Shown here one piece after another: positions 6,209 to 15,257 of a DNA stretch of 29,337 nucleotides. The stretch is from Nitrospirota bacterium (GTDB lineage Bacteria; Nitrospirota; JAOUDF01). A program made the translations under genes and the position numbers. Numbering within the stretch: position 1 is the stretch's first letter; each line of letters opens with the position of its first letter. The notes under the pieces were generated by a model that was not told where the DNA came from, did not search any database, and saw nothing but the letters and a program-made list of their open reading frames with translations. Where the stretch lies: the NCBI GenBank assembly GCA_029859385.1, contig JAOUDF010000008.1:1-29337 (forward strand), written 5' to 3'.

Positions 6209-8743
6209 GCGAGTCAACACCTCCTTCCCTTCCCACAGCCACGGCCTGCGCCACATCTTCCCGATATTTTCTGCTTCAGCCCGCCAGAGGGCTGATACAC
6301 CGTCAGCCCAAGGCGTTTCCCTCAATATGCGGTCGTTGTATGTAATAACGTTCATCGAGCGGCTATTCCCCGTGCTTTCTGCGGTTAGGCGGATGATGCC
6401 GTGCCGGTCAGTCCGATAGATTCGTGAACCCCTCGCCGAGTAGCGCATCATTACCTCCGGCACTGGATGGCCGAAGTTGTTGTTTCGTCCCACTGAGACG
6501 ACGGCGACGACCGGGCGTACCAGCGCCAGAAAGGCCTCTGAGCTGGAAGTCCTGCTGCCGTGGTGGGCGACTTTTATGACGTCGGTCCGCGACAAGAGGC
6601 GATGCATTGCCGACTCCGCTGTCTCGTCCGCGTCACCGGCAAACAGGATACTCATATCCGGCGCGGTAATCCGCACGACGATAGAGCTGCTGTTTTCATT
6701 TTCTCGATTGTGATTATGAGCTGGTGGATTCAGTACTTCGAAGATTGATCCGCCGATGTCAAAACGGTCGCCCTGTTTTACCCGGCGCACCGGGATGCGT
6801 CGCTCCCATGCCCTTCGGAGTATCTCCTGCCTCAGCGGGTTATCAGTCGGTCCAATCCCTTCCCATATCTCGCCGATTTCAAAGTGCCGCATGAGGTAGG
6901 GCATCCCTCCGGCGTGATCGGCGTTGTAGTGGGAGAGGATGACCAGGTCCAGCCGACGAATGCCCTGATCCCGGAGAAAAGGCGCCACTGCGCTGCGTCC
7001 CATGTCGAAGCGGTCCCGTGACGCACCGCCGGTGTCGACCATGATGGTCTTTCCATCGGAGAGACGGACCAGCGCACAGTCGCCCTGGCCAACATCGATA
7101 AAGTCCACCACCGTCCTGTCTGTCTCCGTCGAGGTGAAGAAGGGGACAAGAAAAAGGAGGCATGAGGCGGTAGTGCCTGCGAGCATGAGGCGGCTTCGCG
7201 TAAAGTACCACGCGGCCAGCAGGCTAAAGAAAGCCATGACGATAACTGGTGAAGGGGAGGGGCAGTACACCTCCGCGCCGGGGATGGCGGCGAACAAGTT
7301 AACTGCTCTGTAAAAGGTGTCCAGAATATGCTGGTTGAACGTCGCAAAAGGGAGCGCTGCTTGGGGTTGCGCCATGCCGATAATCGCAGAAAAAAGTCCG
7401 ACCGGCACCACGACGAAACCGGCCAGGGGCACAATTACCGAGTTGGCGATAATGCCAACCCAGGGGAGCGAGTTGAAGTAGCAGGCCACCAGCGGCAGCG
7501 TTCCCAGCGAGGCGGCGACCGACATCCTCAGCCAGGAAGATAACCTCTGTCTGAGGTGAGTCTTCCATGTCTCCTTTTCCAGAAGTTCGGCGAGACTTTT
7601 TTCGCGCTTCTCTTCGACGGCAAGGCAGATAAGGAGGACGGTGAGGAAAGAGAGCTGGAACGAGATGGAGAAGAGGGCCTGCGGATCAAAGAGGAATGTC
7701 AACAGCGCTGCCAGGGCCAGGGAGTTGAGGGGCTGGCTGCCGCGCCCGATGAGAATCGCAGTGAGATAAATGACGACCATGATGGCTGACCGCACCGTCG
7801 GTGTTTCCGCCCCCGCCAGCAGGGTGTAGAAGATGACGATGGGGATGGTCGCGAGCGCTGCAACGCGGGACGGGTTCACGTACAGGGTTGCGCGCAGCAG
7901 CCACGGTGCGGGGAGCAGGCGAAATGAGAGGCGGACCATGTTGTAAAGTAAGAAGGCGATGAGCCCCACGTGGGAGCCGGAGATGGAGAGAATATGGGTA
8001 GTGCCCGACACCATGAAGGCGTCGCGGATCGGGTCGTTAACAAACCGTTCGTCGCCGATGGTCATGGCGATAAAAACCGCCCGCCCGGGGCCGCTCAGCG
8101 AGCGCCCGGCATCGGATCGAATCCGGTCGCGCCACTCGCTTATTGAGCGCATCACGGCATTGCCGCTGTTGCCCAGAAACCAGACCCGATCGGACTTCCG
8201 CACCGAACCGACAAGGTGTATCCCCTCCCGCTTCAGATAATTCTCATAGTCAAAGCCGCCGAAATTTTTAAGCCCTGAAGGCTGGTGAAACCGACCGGTC
8301 AGTCTGATGCGGTCGCCGTAGTGGAGCGGCGTCGGTGTTGCCTCCATGGAAATGCGCACCTTGCCCGAGACAGGACGGCTGCCGGTATCGAGAACGGCCC
8401 GATCTGCATCGAGGATAAACGACTGCCGGTCAAGCTTCCCCTCGGGGAATGAGGTAATGGTTCCTTCCAGCATGAACTCGCCCTCGGGCAGGTGGGCTAC
8501 GTGGTTATGCGGCAGCAGGAGAGAGTTGAGGTGCAGTGCGATGCCAAGAAAGAGGCAACCAGCGAGTATCATTGCTTGACGGAGATTAATGATGCGGTGA
8601 CGGAGGAAGAAGGTAGCGATACAGATCGACACAAGGAAAGCCGTCGTCGAAAACGGGAAATAGCTGATTGCTTCACCAAGGGCGATGCCAGCTGCGACGG
8701 CAAGCGCTGAGGCGAGAAGGGGGGCGTAGGGGGGATGGGGCAT
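6200..8743 (-). CDS. comEC: DNA internalization competence protein ComEC/Rec2
   Basis: This is an 847-residue polytopic inner-membrane channel protein for single-stranded DNA uptake. The layout is complete: N-terminal helices and a DUF4131/OB-like region (about residues 20-200), the central competence domain with TTHILSISGSHVGLIAFLLY, a multi-helix core, then a C-terminal metallo-beta-lactamase-like domain starting near VVDFIDVGQGDCALVRL, with LSHYNADHAGGMPYL, LFAGDADE and KVAHHGSRTSSSEAFL. The usual SHPDADH-type motif reads SHYNADH, keeping the metal-binding H and DH. ATG 8743 is preceded by AGGGA about 8 bases upstream. It is convergent with the JAMM gene (9-bp overlap). The full length suggests DNA uptake capacity if pilus genes exist elsewhere. 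Confidence 0.93.
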   Translation of the reverse strand: MPHPPYAPLLASALAVAAGIALGEAISYFPFSTTAFLVSICIATFFLRHRIINLRQAMILAGCLFLGIALHLNSLLLPHNHVAHLPEGEFMLEGTITSFPEGKLDRQSFILDADRAVLDTGSRPVSGKVRISMEATPTPLHYGDRIRLTGRFHQPSGLKNFGGFDYENYLKREGIHLVGSVRKSDRVWFLGNSGNAVMRSISEWRDRIRSDAGRSLSGPGRAVFIAMTIGDERFVNDPIRDAFMVSGTTHILSISGSHVGLIAFLLYNMVRLSFRLLPAPWLLRATLYVNPSRVAALATIPIVIFYTLLAGAETPTVRSAIMVVIYLTAILIGRGSQPLNSLALAALLTFLFDPQALFSISFQLSFLTVLLICLAVEEKREKSLAELLEKETWKTHLRQRLSSWLRMSVAASLGTLPLVACYFNSLPWVGIIANSVIVPLAGFVVVPVGLFSAIIGMAQPQAALPFATFNQHILDTFYRAVNLFAAIPGAEVYCPSPSPVIVMAFFSLLAAWYFTRSRLMLAGTTASCLLFLVPFFTSTETDRTVVDFIDVGQGDCALVRLSDGKTIMVDTGGASRDRFDMGRSAVAPFLRDQGIRRLDLVILSHYNADHAGGMPYLMRHFEIGEIWEGIGPTDNPLRQEILRRAWERRIPVRRVKQGDRFDIGGSIFEVLNPPAHNHNRENENSSSIVVRITAPDMSILFAGDADETAESAMHRLLSRTDVIKVAHHGSRTSSSEAFLALVRPVVAVVSVGRNNNFGHPVPEVMMRYSARGSRIYRTDRHGIIRLTAESTGNSRSMNVITYNDRILRETPWADGVSALWRAEAENIGKMWRRPWLWEGKEVLTRSG

Positions 8744-8849
8744 CCGATGGTCCCTGAAAATAAATTTTTACTGAAAAGAGGCTAATTGATAATGTATATG
8801 AGAACGTAAATTTTGTCTATTTGTTGAGCTGATGTCAGCGAGATGAAAA
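8744..8849. promoter_or_regulatory. AT-rich divergent intergenic region
   Basis: This 106-bp gap separates the divergent comEC and small lipoprotein genes and is markedly more AT-rich than the rest of the window. On the plus strand, TTGATA (8786-8791) and TAAATT (8807-8812) resemble -35 and -10 boxes, but their spacing is only 15 bp. The promoter call is tentative. Confidence 0.3.
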
Positions 8850-9191
8850 ATGAAATATCTATATAAATATCAGATAAGTGCGCTTCTTATTTTTCTTTTA
8901 TTTACAAGCAGCTGTGCATCTCAAGCGGCAACAGTATTAAAGAATAGAAGAGGAATGATGACGTATGAAGAGTCAGTTCAACGGTTTGGCCCACCAACAA
9001 AATGTGATGACGCAGAAAGCACTACAAGGTGCTGGTGGATAAAAGAGGCGAGTACATTCTCACCAAAGAAAACAATGCGTCTTACATTTGAAAAGGGAGT
9101 TCTGGCCAGTTGGGAGAATACCGGAGGTTGGTGGGATGCAGGCCTTTCCAGCGGCGCTTGGCTGGGTCAGATGAACTCACTTTCGAAATAA
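8850..9191 (+). CDS. Small exported or lipoprotein-like hypothetical protein
   Basis: The 113-residue product has a hydrophobic leader ending in LLFTSSC, with C22 as a possible lipidation cysteine; the lipobox is imperfect because T replaces the usual L at -3. The mature part has YEESVQRFGPPTKC, then TTRCWWIKE and MRLTFEKGVLASWE. This is a pattern seen in small envelope proteins of the SmpA/BamE-like and related groups, but I cannot assign a family. Codons are clearly more AT-rich than in neighbouring genes, suggesting recent acquisition. ATG 8850 has only a weak GAG upstream; an ATG at 8843 is in another frame and stops at once. It lies alone between divergent comEC and the minus-strand accessory genes. 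Confidence 0.65.
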   Translation: MKYLYKYQISALLIFLLFTSSCASQAATVLKNRRGMMTYEESVQRFGPPTKCDDAESTTRCWWIKEASTFSPKKTMRLTFEKGVLASWENTGGWWDAGLSSGAWLGQMNSLSK

Positions 9192-9211
9192 AAAAGCCTA
9201 GAAACTTAATC

Positions 9212-9445
9212 TCAAGAATCCTTTTTGTACCCAGCCCCCCCGAATACCTGCCCAGCCCGTGCCAATCCTTTTTTTCGATACTGTACGCTGATTGCCTTGA
9301 GGATGAGGAACAGAAAGAGCCCGTACAACAGCGAATCGCCTTTTCCACCTGTAAATGGTAGAGTCACGATGCCAATCAAGAGTGCTGCCTTACCCGCGGT
9401 ATCGAATTGTTTGGCTTTACGCCCTAGCCGCTCAGCGTCGTTCAC
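9212..9445 (-). CDS. Small hypothetical membrane protein
   Basis: The 77-residue product starts at GTG 9445 with AAGGAG about 9-10 bases upstream, which is the main reason to believe it. It has one or two hydrophobic segments (about residues 20-30 and 39-53: AALLIGIVTLPF and LLYGLFLFLILKAISV) and basic ends. Its last ~15 residues are read, in a different frame, from a 42-bp fragment that resembles the 3' end of ogt (9218-9259), so the original C-terminus may have been replaced by a recombination junction. It is the most distal gene of the minus-strand accessory run. The function is unknown. Confidence 0.5.
   Translation of the reverse strand: MNDAERLGRKAKQFDTAGKAALLIGIVTLPFTGGKGDSLLYGLFLFLILKAISVQYRKKGLARAGQVFGGAGYKKDS
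9218..9259 (-). pseudogene. Fragment resembling the 3' end of ogt
   Basis: These 42 bases match 36 of 42 positions of intact ogt at 16099-16140, in the same orientation, with all six differences being transitions. Read in the ogt frame they give GLGRYSGGLGTKR, against GLGGYSGGLDIKR in the intact gene. The fragment marks the opposite end of the accessory segment from ogt, so it forms a direct-repeat partner. It could be a remnant att-like site or a leftover of a second MGMT gene. Confidence 0.5.
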
Positions 9446-9532
9446 AACCCTGTGTCTCCTTGAGAGTGTTCATGCAAGAGGAACCACCAATTCAACCTGG
9501 CCACTTTGTGCTTGTCGGATGGGCATGTCCCC

Positions 9533-9868
9533 TCATTTCACGGTATCCGATCTGCCGGGCATCACTCCACCGGGCAAGACAGGAGCGGGAGCGTCCGTGG
9601 ACCGGTGCTTTCTTTTCACGCTATCTGCATATGTCGCTTGATCCTTTTGCATCGCCGGAAAGCTTGCTATAGCCAGTGACACGGATAAAATACAGGCAAT
9701 CGCACCGCCGAGACGGGCACGACCCGTCCCAAAGATTGTTGGTGGCAGAGCAACCAGCGCGGCAACCATACTCAAGAAGAATCTTCCGCTCGGGCTCGAT
9801 ACAGCCGAGCCGGCCACGGCAAGTATCATGGCGAATATCCAGAGGGCACGAGCAGACTCGGGTTTCAC
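9533..9868 (-). CDS. Hypothetical membrane protein
   Basis: The 111-residue product starts at GTG 9868 with AGGAGA 8 bases upstream. Three hydrophobic stretches are visible: about residues 8-24 (ALWIFAMILAVAGSAVS), 31-46 (FLSMVAALVALPPTIF) and 53-68 (GGAIACILSVSLAIAS). A polar tail rich in K, P and D follows. No family was recognised. It lies between two other small membrane-protein genes in the same direction, 39 bp after the 102-residue gene, and is likely part of the ankyrin-protein transcript. Confidence 0.6.
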   Translation of the reverse strand: MKPESARALWIFAMILAVAGSAVSSPSGRFFLSMVAALVALPPTIFGTGRARLGGAIACILSVSLAIASFPAMQKDQATYADSVKRKHRSTDAPAPVLPGGVMPGRSDTVK

Positions 9869-9907
9869 AATGAATATCTCCTGTTCGATTGAATGAGACG
9901 GCCTTCT

Positions 9908-10216
9908 CTAGTCATTAAAGGAATATGCCGCCGACACCAGCCCGTCAGGCCCGAACTGTACATCGCAGGTGAACCGTCCGAACGAGCTCGGATCGTGAAC
10001 GAACGTGCGCCCGTCGATGAGCGAAGAAACCCGGTAGCCGTGTTGATCCGCTTGTGTTTGAACCTGCGCGAATGAAGTCCCCGCAGCGAGCGAACTGCAA
10101 AAGCCTTGCATTTGGCCGGATCCTGTTATAAACGGCCATACGAGCCATCCAAGGCCTGCCAGGAGCAACAGCCCAAGGACTATACCGATGCGTTTACGGC
10201 GCGGAGAGATCATCAT
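9908..10216 (-). CDS. Membrane-anchored small hypothetical protein
   Basis: The 102-residue product has a basic N-terminus (MMISPRRKR), one transmembrane helix (about residues 11-30, GIVLGLLLLAGLGWLVWPF) and a ~70-residue domain predicted on the periplasmic side. Two cysteines, in GFCSS and RFTCDVQF, could form a disulfide. The segment FAQVQTQADQHGYRVS followed by CDVQFGPDGLVSAAYSFND resembles small envelope proteins, but I do not recognise a family. The start codon could be either of two adjacent ATGs. The gene follows the coiled-coil/TPR-like gene by 146 bp in the same direction. Confidence 0.65.
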   Translation of the reverse strand: MMISPRRKRIGIVLGLLLLAGLGWLVWPFITGSGQMQGFCSSLAAGTSFAQVQTQADQHGYRVSSLIDGRTFVHDPSSFGRFTCDVQFGPDGLVSAAYSFND

Positions 10217-10362
10217 GGTTTCCAGAACTCCGATTTGTCTTTTCTGTGTATCTGTTCAATGTGGTTGCTAGTCATTACTTCACACTCGAAAGCGTGCTGC
10301 CCATTCGCCTTTCCGCTTTGCTCGGATTGCTTAACAGGTAATGTCTCGCTTGTGGAGTTCCC

Positions 10363-11481
10363 TCATTTGTCGGCTGGTAAACCAGCTGAATACCAGGACG
10401 CTTCGTCAAAGGCCTTTTGTGCGCCCTTTTCATCTCCGATTGTCAACAGATTCAAGCCCCTTTCATTAGCCGCATCGCGCAATTCCCGCATGTCGTTCTC
10501 TATTACCTGGTTCCAGTACGCCGTCTTCGAATCCTTCTCCTGCCGCTTTCGGAGTGCGGCAATCATGTCGTCTACTTGAGCCGCAGTGGCTGGGTTCTCC
10601 TTTTTGACAAGCTCGAATTGGCGTATGGCCTCGGCGTTGTCGCCGCTCGATGCACTATGGATTGCGGCGGTGAGCGGCGAGACCGGTCCTGCTGCCTTTG
10701 TCTTGCGTTTATCCACCATCCACTGCGCCAGGGCGACCGAACGTTTCAGTACGACATTGTCGGGATCGCGATTCAGCGCGTCCTGCCACCAGGCGAGCGC
10801 CACCGGCCAGTCGTGGTTGACCACCGCCTGAAAGCCCTTGGTGATCCGGTCCGCAGCCGGAGAATTCTTGAGTTCAGGTACTTGATCGACAAGATAAGCG
10901 CCGTCACGGGGAACTCGCGCGTCTACCACCGAGGTGTCGGTGTGAGGAGCGGGCTTGCTTGGCACCGGCTCGTTGCGGTTGTCTTCCACCGGCGCACTGC
11001 CCCGCAGCCCTTTCTGGCCGGTGCCGCCCGTGTCGAAGCTGCTTCCCTTGAGGCCGGAATTGTCCACGCCGGATAATCCTTTGAGTTGATCCATCGCCGA
11101 GCCGGTCGATCCCTTGAAAGAGTTCGCCGCTGCGTCGCGGTCACGGATGAACGCGGCATCTTTCTGGCGTTTAATTTCTGCCTGGCGTTCGCGCTCGGCG
11201 CGCTCCGCTTCCTCTTGCTGGCGTTGGCGTTCGGCTTCGGCCTCACGAGCACGGCGTTCGGCTTCGTAATCGTAGCTGGGAGCAGGCGTAGAAGCGCCAG
11301 GTGAGCTATTGCATCTCCCGTCCCAGCTGTTATAGGCAAGGCTGGAGGGTAAGCCACAGTCTCTTTTCTGCTGCGTCCACCAGGCCGGCTCGCCCGCCGT
11401 CGCAGGCGCCGAAGCAAGGCCGGCAATACCCAGCATTACCCAGAACAGCACGGGTATCTTGATGATGTATGTGGTTGTCAT
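10363..11481 (-). CDS. Exported coiled-coil and TPR-like protein
   Basis: The 372-residue product has a signal peptide (MTTTYIIKIPVLFWVMLGI..SAPATA) with predicted cleavage before GEPAWW. Next are a short region with a cysteine pair (RDCGLPSSLAYNSWDGRC), a strongly charged coiled coil (about residues 65-115, EAERRAREAEAERQRQQEE), a low-complexity G/S/K linker, and a helical TPR-like C-terminal half (about 210-360). ATG 11481 is chosen because AAGGTGG lies about 5 bases upstream and the signal peptide starts there; a longer frame from 11547 would overlap the ankyrin gene. It begins 20 bp after the ankyrin-protein stop, so the two are almost certainly co-transcribed and may interact in the envelope. 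The function is unknown. Confidence 0.75.
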   Translation of the reverse strand: MTTTYIIKIPVLFWVMLGIAGLASAPATAGEPAWWTQQKRDCGLPSSLAYNSWDGRCNSSPGASTPAPSYDYEAERRAREAEAERQRQQEEAERAERERQAEIKRQKDAAFIRDRDAAANSFKGSTGSAMDQLKGLSGVDNSGLKGSSFDTGGTGQKGLRGSAPVEDNRNEPVPSKPAPHTDTSVVDARVPRDGAYLVDQVPELKNSPAADRITKGFQAVVNHDWPVALAWWQDALNRDPDNVVLKRSVALAQWMVDKRKTKAAGPVSPLTAAIHSASSGDNAEAIRQFELVKKENPATAAQVDDMIAALRKRQEKDSKTAYWNQVIENDMRELRDAANERGLNLLTIGDEKGAQKAFDEASWYSAGLPADK

Positions 11482-11501
11482 TTTTCCACCTTGAAGTGTG
11501 A

Positions 11502-14500
11502 TCACGGCGCGAGCCATCCCAGTCGATCGCTGGATGATTGCCGGCACGCATCGGCCGATGCCGCAACGAAACTTTGCGACTGCCAGTTCGAATGCTGCCC
11601 GCTCACCCCCGGTGTTTCAGGGTGTGGGTCCAACCCCGCAGGGAACCAGCCCGGTTTTTCGCCGAGTAGATTGCCCCTGCAATCGGATTCAAAGAACAGC
11701 CCGCCGGCTACTAATGCGCCGTCATTGGCACGGAGCGGACCTCCCTGGGCCAGATGCACAAAGAACTTGCCGTCGTATTTCGTCGCTATGAGACAATTGT
11801 CCATCTGCGTATTGCGGAGCTGATGAAGTTCCGTAATGCTGGTGACAATCTCCGCCTGTGTACTCCCATTGCCTCCGAATGTAATACGGCCGTCTCTGGC
11901 AATGGTTAAACGGTAAAAGGGTGTGCCTTGTGCCAGGTCGTTAAGCTGAAAGGTCTTGTCCGTCTGATCAAGCTCGTGTCTTTGGCCAAGGATGTTTTGC
12001 GGCAAGGTCGTGATGTCGGCGATCCACAGTTGATTCCGCCACACGCCCCCGTACAACGATGATATCATCTTGAGAGATATCCTTCTTGCGCCGATCTGGG
12101 CAACTTTAGCGCCGGTTTCATAAATATCGGACATGTTAGTGCAGTCGTGCCGCCTGGTTACATTGTTGCGTTGACGCTCTACCACATACTCCAGCCCGGC
12201 AACCCGCTTGCGCGTGTCAGAGGCGTCGGGAGCTTCCGGGGCGGCAACCAGATAGAGCTTGCAGGCGCGTATGGCCTCGGCCGGCCGGTTCGCTTTTTCA
12301 AGAATCGTGCAAAGATCATAGTAATAGCCGGCGATCCATGGCGCGGCGTCGACGGCTTTGAGGTATTCGCGGGCGGCATCGAGCATTTCCGCCTCGGTTT
12401 TGGCGTTCTTGAACGCATAGTGCGCGCGGCCTTCAAACTGCTCGGCCTCGGGAGGTACGACAGGCCGCGGTTGAAGCTGTCGAGCGGTTTCAATGACCGA
12501 CTTGCGCAAGGTTTCGCTATTCCCGTGTCCTTTGAGTTCGGCCAGCAATTGCTTGAACAACTCGCTCGGATTACCCGCCTTTTTCAGCATCGCGGATTGA
12601 AGTAAAGATGCGATCTCCTGCCTTGCTTTGGGGTCGCTAATGCCTTCTGTATTTTGCAGCGGGGTTTTGTTTTCATTTGTTCTTGCATTGGCATCCGCGC
12701 CATGCGCCAAAAGTATCTCAACCATTTCTTTTTTTGCGCTATAGTTACCGGCCGCTTTATGGAGAGGTGAATAGCCGTTATTATCCTTCGCATTGACGTC
12801 CGCTCCTTTTGTAATCAGCAGCTCTATCAACCCAGCGGCATCTTTCCCTTCACCATAAGGATAAGCCGCCACACAAAGAGGCGTCTCGCCATCTTTATTT
12901 TTTGCATTCACCGCCATACCCTGCGCCAGAAATACGGCGATAACTTCTTTGCGCCCATACCTGAGAGCCTCTAGAATTGCCGCATCCTTATCATCATTAC
13001 CGGGATTCTTTGAAAGGAGCAGATCTACGATATCCGCCTTTCCTTTACTGGCGGCGACATAGAGCGGCGTGTGCTTGTCCTTGTCTCTGGCATTGACATC
13101 CGCACCCTTGGCGATGAGTATTTCAACGATATCCTTTTCCCCTCTGCCTGCTGCCTGATGCAACGGCGTGTCGCCGTAGTATCCGCCCTTTGCATGTATG
13201 TCCGCACCCTTGGCAATCAGGAATTCAACTGTCTCCTTTTTGCCCTCTGATACGGCTCTATGGAGAGGGGTGACGCCGTCTTTTTCCTTTGCATTTATGT
13301 CCGCGCCGCTTTTGAGGAATATTCCTGCGGCTTTGTTGTCGCCGTTACGCGCCGCGATATGCAGAGGGGTGCGTCCTTCTTTGTCCGCTGTTTTGACGCT
13401 GGCCCCTGCCGCGACCAGAGCCTGCGCGGCATCCATCTTACCTTGATTCAGCGCCACAACGAGCGGCGTTTCACCGTCATTGTCCTTAGCGTTGACGTCC
13501 GCCTTCTTGGAGATCAAGGCTTCAATCGTCTTCATGTTTCCGTAATAGGCAGCCCTGAACAGGGGTGTCTTGCCTTTCTTGTCTTTGACGTTCACCTCCG
13601 CGCCCTTGGCGGTCAACAGCAAAATCATCTCCTTGCCGTCATCATACGCCGCGTTATGCAATGGAGTATTTCCGTCACTCCCACAGGCTACATTGACCTC
13701 CGCGCCGTTCGCGATAAGAAGCTCAGCCACATCCGTATTACTGCCCCGTGCCGAGGAAAATAGTGGCGTATACCCGGAGTTGTCTTTCGCGTTTACTACA
13801 GCGCCGCGACCCACGAGCCATTCGGCCACTTCCTTGTTCCTGCGCTCGGCCGCACCGTGCAGGGCCGTATTCCCCTTGTCGTCCCTGGCCGTGATGCTTA
13901 TGCCCTGCCCCGCCAGCCATTCGACAAGTTCCTTTTTGCCGCTCTTGGCCGCGTTATACAGCACCAGTCCTTCGTTTGCCTTGAGGTTCGCTCCATTAGC
14001 CATGAGAAATTCCATGAGTGTCTTGTTGCCAAGCGATGCAGCTATCGACAACGGAATGTCGGAAGAAATTTTCTCCCTGGCATTGACATCCGCCCCCTGC
14101 TTGACAAGCCACTCGATAAGTTCCCTGTCTTTATGCATTGCCAGATGCAAAGCAGTATTGTCATAGGTGTCCTTTGCCTTGATATCGGCTCCCTTGCTCA
14201 CCAGCCACTCCGCGAGCGCCCTGTTCCCGCTCTGTGCGGCATAGTGCAGGACTGACATTTCGTATTTCCCCTTTGCCTTGAGGTCAGCGCCGCGAGAGGC
14301 TAAAAGTTCAACGATATCCTTATGTCCCTTCTCAGCAGCCAGATGCAGAGGGGCGCCATGATAAGATTTAGCGTTAACATCCGCACCTTTTACAAGAAGC
14401 CATTCAACAAGCGGCTTATTCCCGCTCTGTGCGGCATAGTGCAAAACGGTTTGTTCATACTTGTCTTTTACCTTGAGGTCGGCCCCTTTGCTTGCGAACC

Positions 14501-15245
14501 ATTCGACAAGTTCTTTATTGCCGCTCAGTGCGGCGTAATGCACGGGGAAACCACGATATTCTGCATCGGCATTGATGTCGAGGCCGCGTGCCGCCAACCA
14601 TTCGACCAGCGGCTTGTTGCCGCTTTGTGCCGCGAAGTGCAAGGCTGTCTTTTTATCCCCGGTCATCGCCTTTATGTCTGCACCGAGGTCAAGCACTGTC
14701 TCTACAAGGGCCTTGTTCCCGCTTTGTGCGGCATAAAACAAAGCTGTCATATTATTCGTATCTTTCGCGTTGACGTCGCCGCCCTTGGGAACAAGGGATT
14801 CCACGCCAGCGCCATGAGTGATAAGCGTTTCCACCACATCTTTTTTATTGTAGTAAAGCGCCTTGTGAAGCGGGGTCCAGCTGTTACTTCTTTCCCGGGC
14901 ATTAATATCAGCGCCTTTGGCAATCAGCAAGTTCACCACATCTTTGTGGCCATTCGCTGCCGCGGCATGCAAGGGCGTATAGTCTTCTTTGCTCTTATGG
15001 TTTACATCTGAACCCTTGGCAATGAGCAACTCAACAACGTCTTTCTTTCCTGCCGATGCCGCCTCCAGGAGCGGCGTCCAGCCATACTTGTCCTTCTCAT
15101 TGACATTCGCTCCCTTGACAATAAGCGCTTCGACTTTTGCCGTATCTCCCGCCTTGGCGGCATCAAGTAGCGAGCCATCCGCCCAGGCCGCCCCACCCTG
15201 CAAACCCGCAAATAAAAGTATTCCCAAAACAATCTGTTTCAGCAT
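11502..15245 (-). CDS. Large exported ankyrin-repeat protein
   Basis: The 1247-residue product has a signal peptide (MLKQIVLGILLFAGLQGGAAWA) cut before DGSLL. About 26 ankyrin repeats follow (about residues 24-880) with the classic TPLHxAAxxG..xxVExLIxKGADVNAKD pattern. After them come a helical TPR-like section (about 930-1020, with HYAFKNAKTEAEMLDAAREY and EAIRACKLYLVAAPEA) and a ~220-residue domain of likely beta structure with no recognised family. Ankyrin arrays are protein-binding scaffolds; export implies a periplasmic or surface role. GAGGAG 6 bases before ATG 15245 supports the start. Repeats 7-8 and 9-10 are recent pair duplications. The gene heads a minus-strand run of five genes. 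Length and repeat number are large for a bacterial periplasmic ankyrin protein. Confidence 0.88.
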   Translation of the reverse strand: MLKQIVLGILLFAGLQGGAAWADGSLLDAAKAGDTAKVEALIVKGANVNEKDKYGWTPLLEAASAGKKDVVELLIAKGSDVNHKSKEDYTPLHAAAANGHKDVVNLLIAKGADINARERSNSWTPLHKALYYNKKDVVETLITHGAGVESLVPKGGDVNAKDTNNMTALFYAAQSGNKALVETVLDLGADIKAMTGDKKTALHFAAQSGNKPLVEWLAARGLDINADAEYRGFPVHYAALSGNKELVEWFASKGADLKVKDKYEQTVLHYAAQSGNKPLVEWLLVKGADVNAKSYHGAPLHLAAEKGHKDIVELLASRGADLKAKGKYEMSVLHYAAQSGNRALAEWLVSKGADIKAKDTYDNTALHLAMHKDRELIEWLVKQGADVNAREKISSDIPLSIAASLGNKTLMEFLMANGANLKANEGLVLYNAAKSGKKELVEWLAGQGISITARDDKGNTALHGAAERRNKEVAEWLVGRGAVVNAKDNSGYTPLFSSARGSNTDVAELLIANGAEVNVACGSDGNTPLHNAAYDDGKEMILLLTAKGAEVNVKDKKGKTPLFRAAYYGNMKTIEALISKKADVNAKDNDGETPLVVALNQGKMDAAQALVAAGASVKTADKEGRTPLHIAARNGDNKAAGIFLKSGADINAKEKDGVTPLHRAVSEGKKETVEFLIAKGADIHAKGGYYGDTPLHQAAGRGEKDIVEILIAKGADVNARDKDKHTPLYVAASKGKADIVDLLLSKNPGNDDKDAAILEALRYGRKEVIAVFLAQGMAVNAKNKDGETPLCVAAYPYGEGKDAAGLIELLITKGADVNAKDNNGYSPLHKAAGNYSAKKEMVEILLAHGADANARTNENKTPLQNTEGISDPKARQEIASLLQSAMLKKAGNPSELFKQLLAELKGHGNSETLRKSVIETARQLQPRPVVPPEAEQFEGRAHYAFKNAKTEAEMLDAAREYLKAVDAAPWIAGYYYDLCTILEKANRPAEAIRACKLYLVAAPEAPDASDTRKRVAGLEYVVERQRNNVTRRHDCTNMSDIYETGAKVAQIGARRISLKMISSLYGGVWRNQLWIADITTLPQNILGQRHELDQTDKTFQLNDLAQGTPFYRLTIARDGRITFGGNGSTQAEIVTSITELHQLRNTQMDNCLIATKYDGKFFVHLAQGGPLRANDGALVAGGLFFESDCRGNLLGEKPGWFPAGLDPHPETPGVSGQHSNWQSQSFVAASADACRQSSSDRLGWLAP

Positions 15246-15257
15246 GGCAGTCTCCTC

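Noticed and set aside
9192..9215. A possible bidirectional terminator between the lipoprotein-like gene and the 77-residue gene
   Set aside because: A- and T-runs are present, but no stem of useful length could be formed between them.
11502..15245. Regularly spaced similar DNA segments that could suggest a CRISPR or tandem DNA array
   Set aside because: The ~99-bp spacing follows the 33-residue ankyrin repeat in a single long open frame, and the copies are too diverged for CRISPR repeats.
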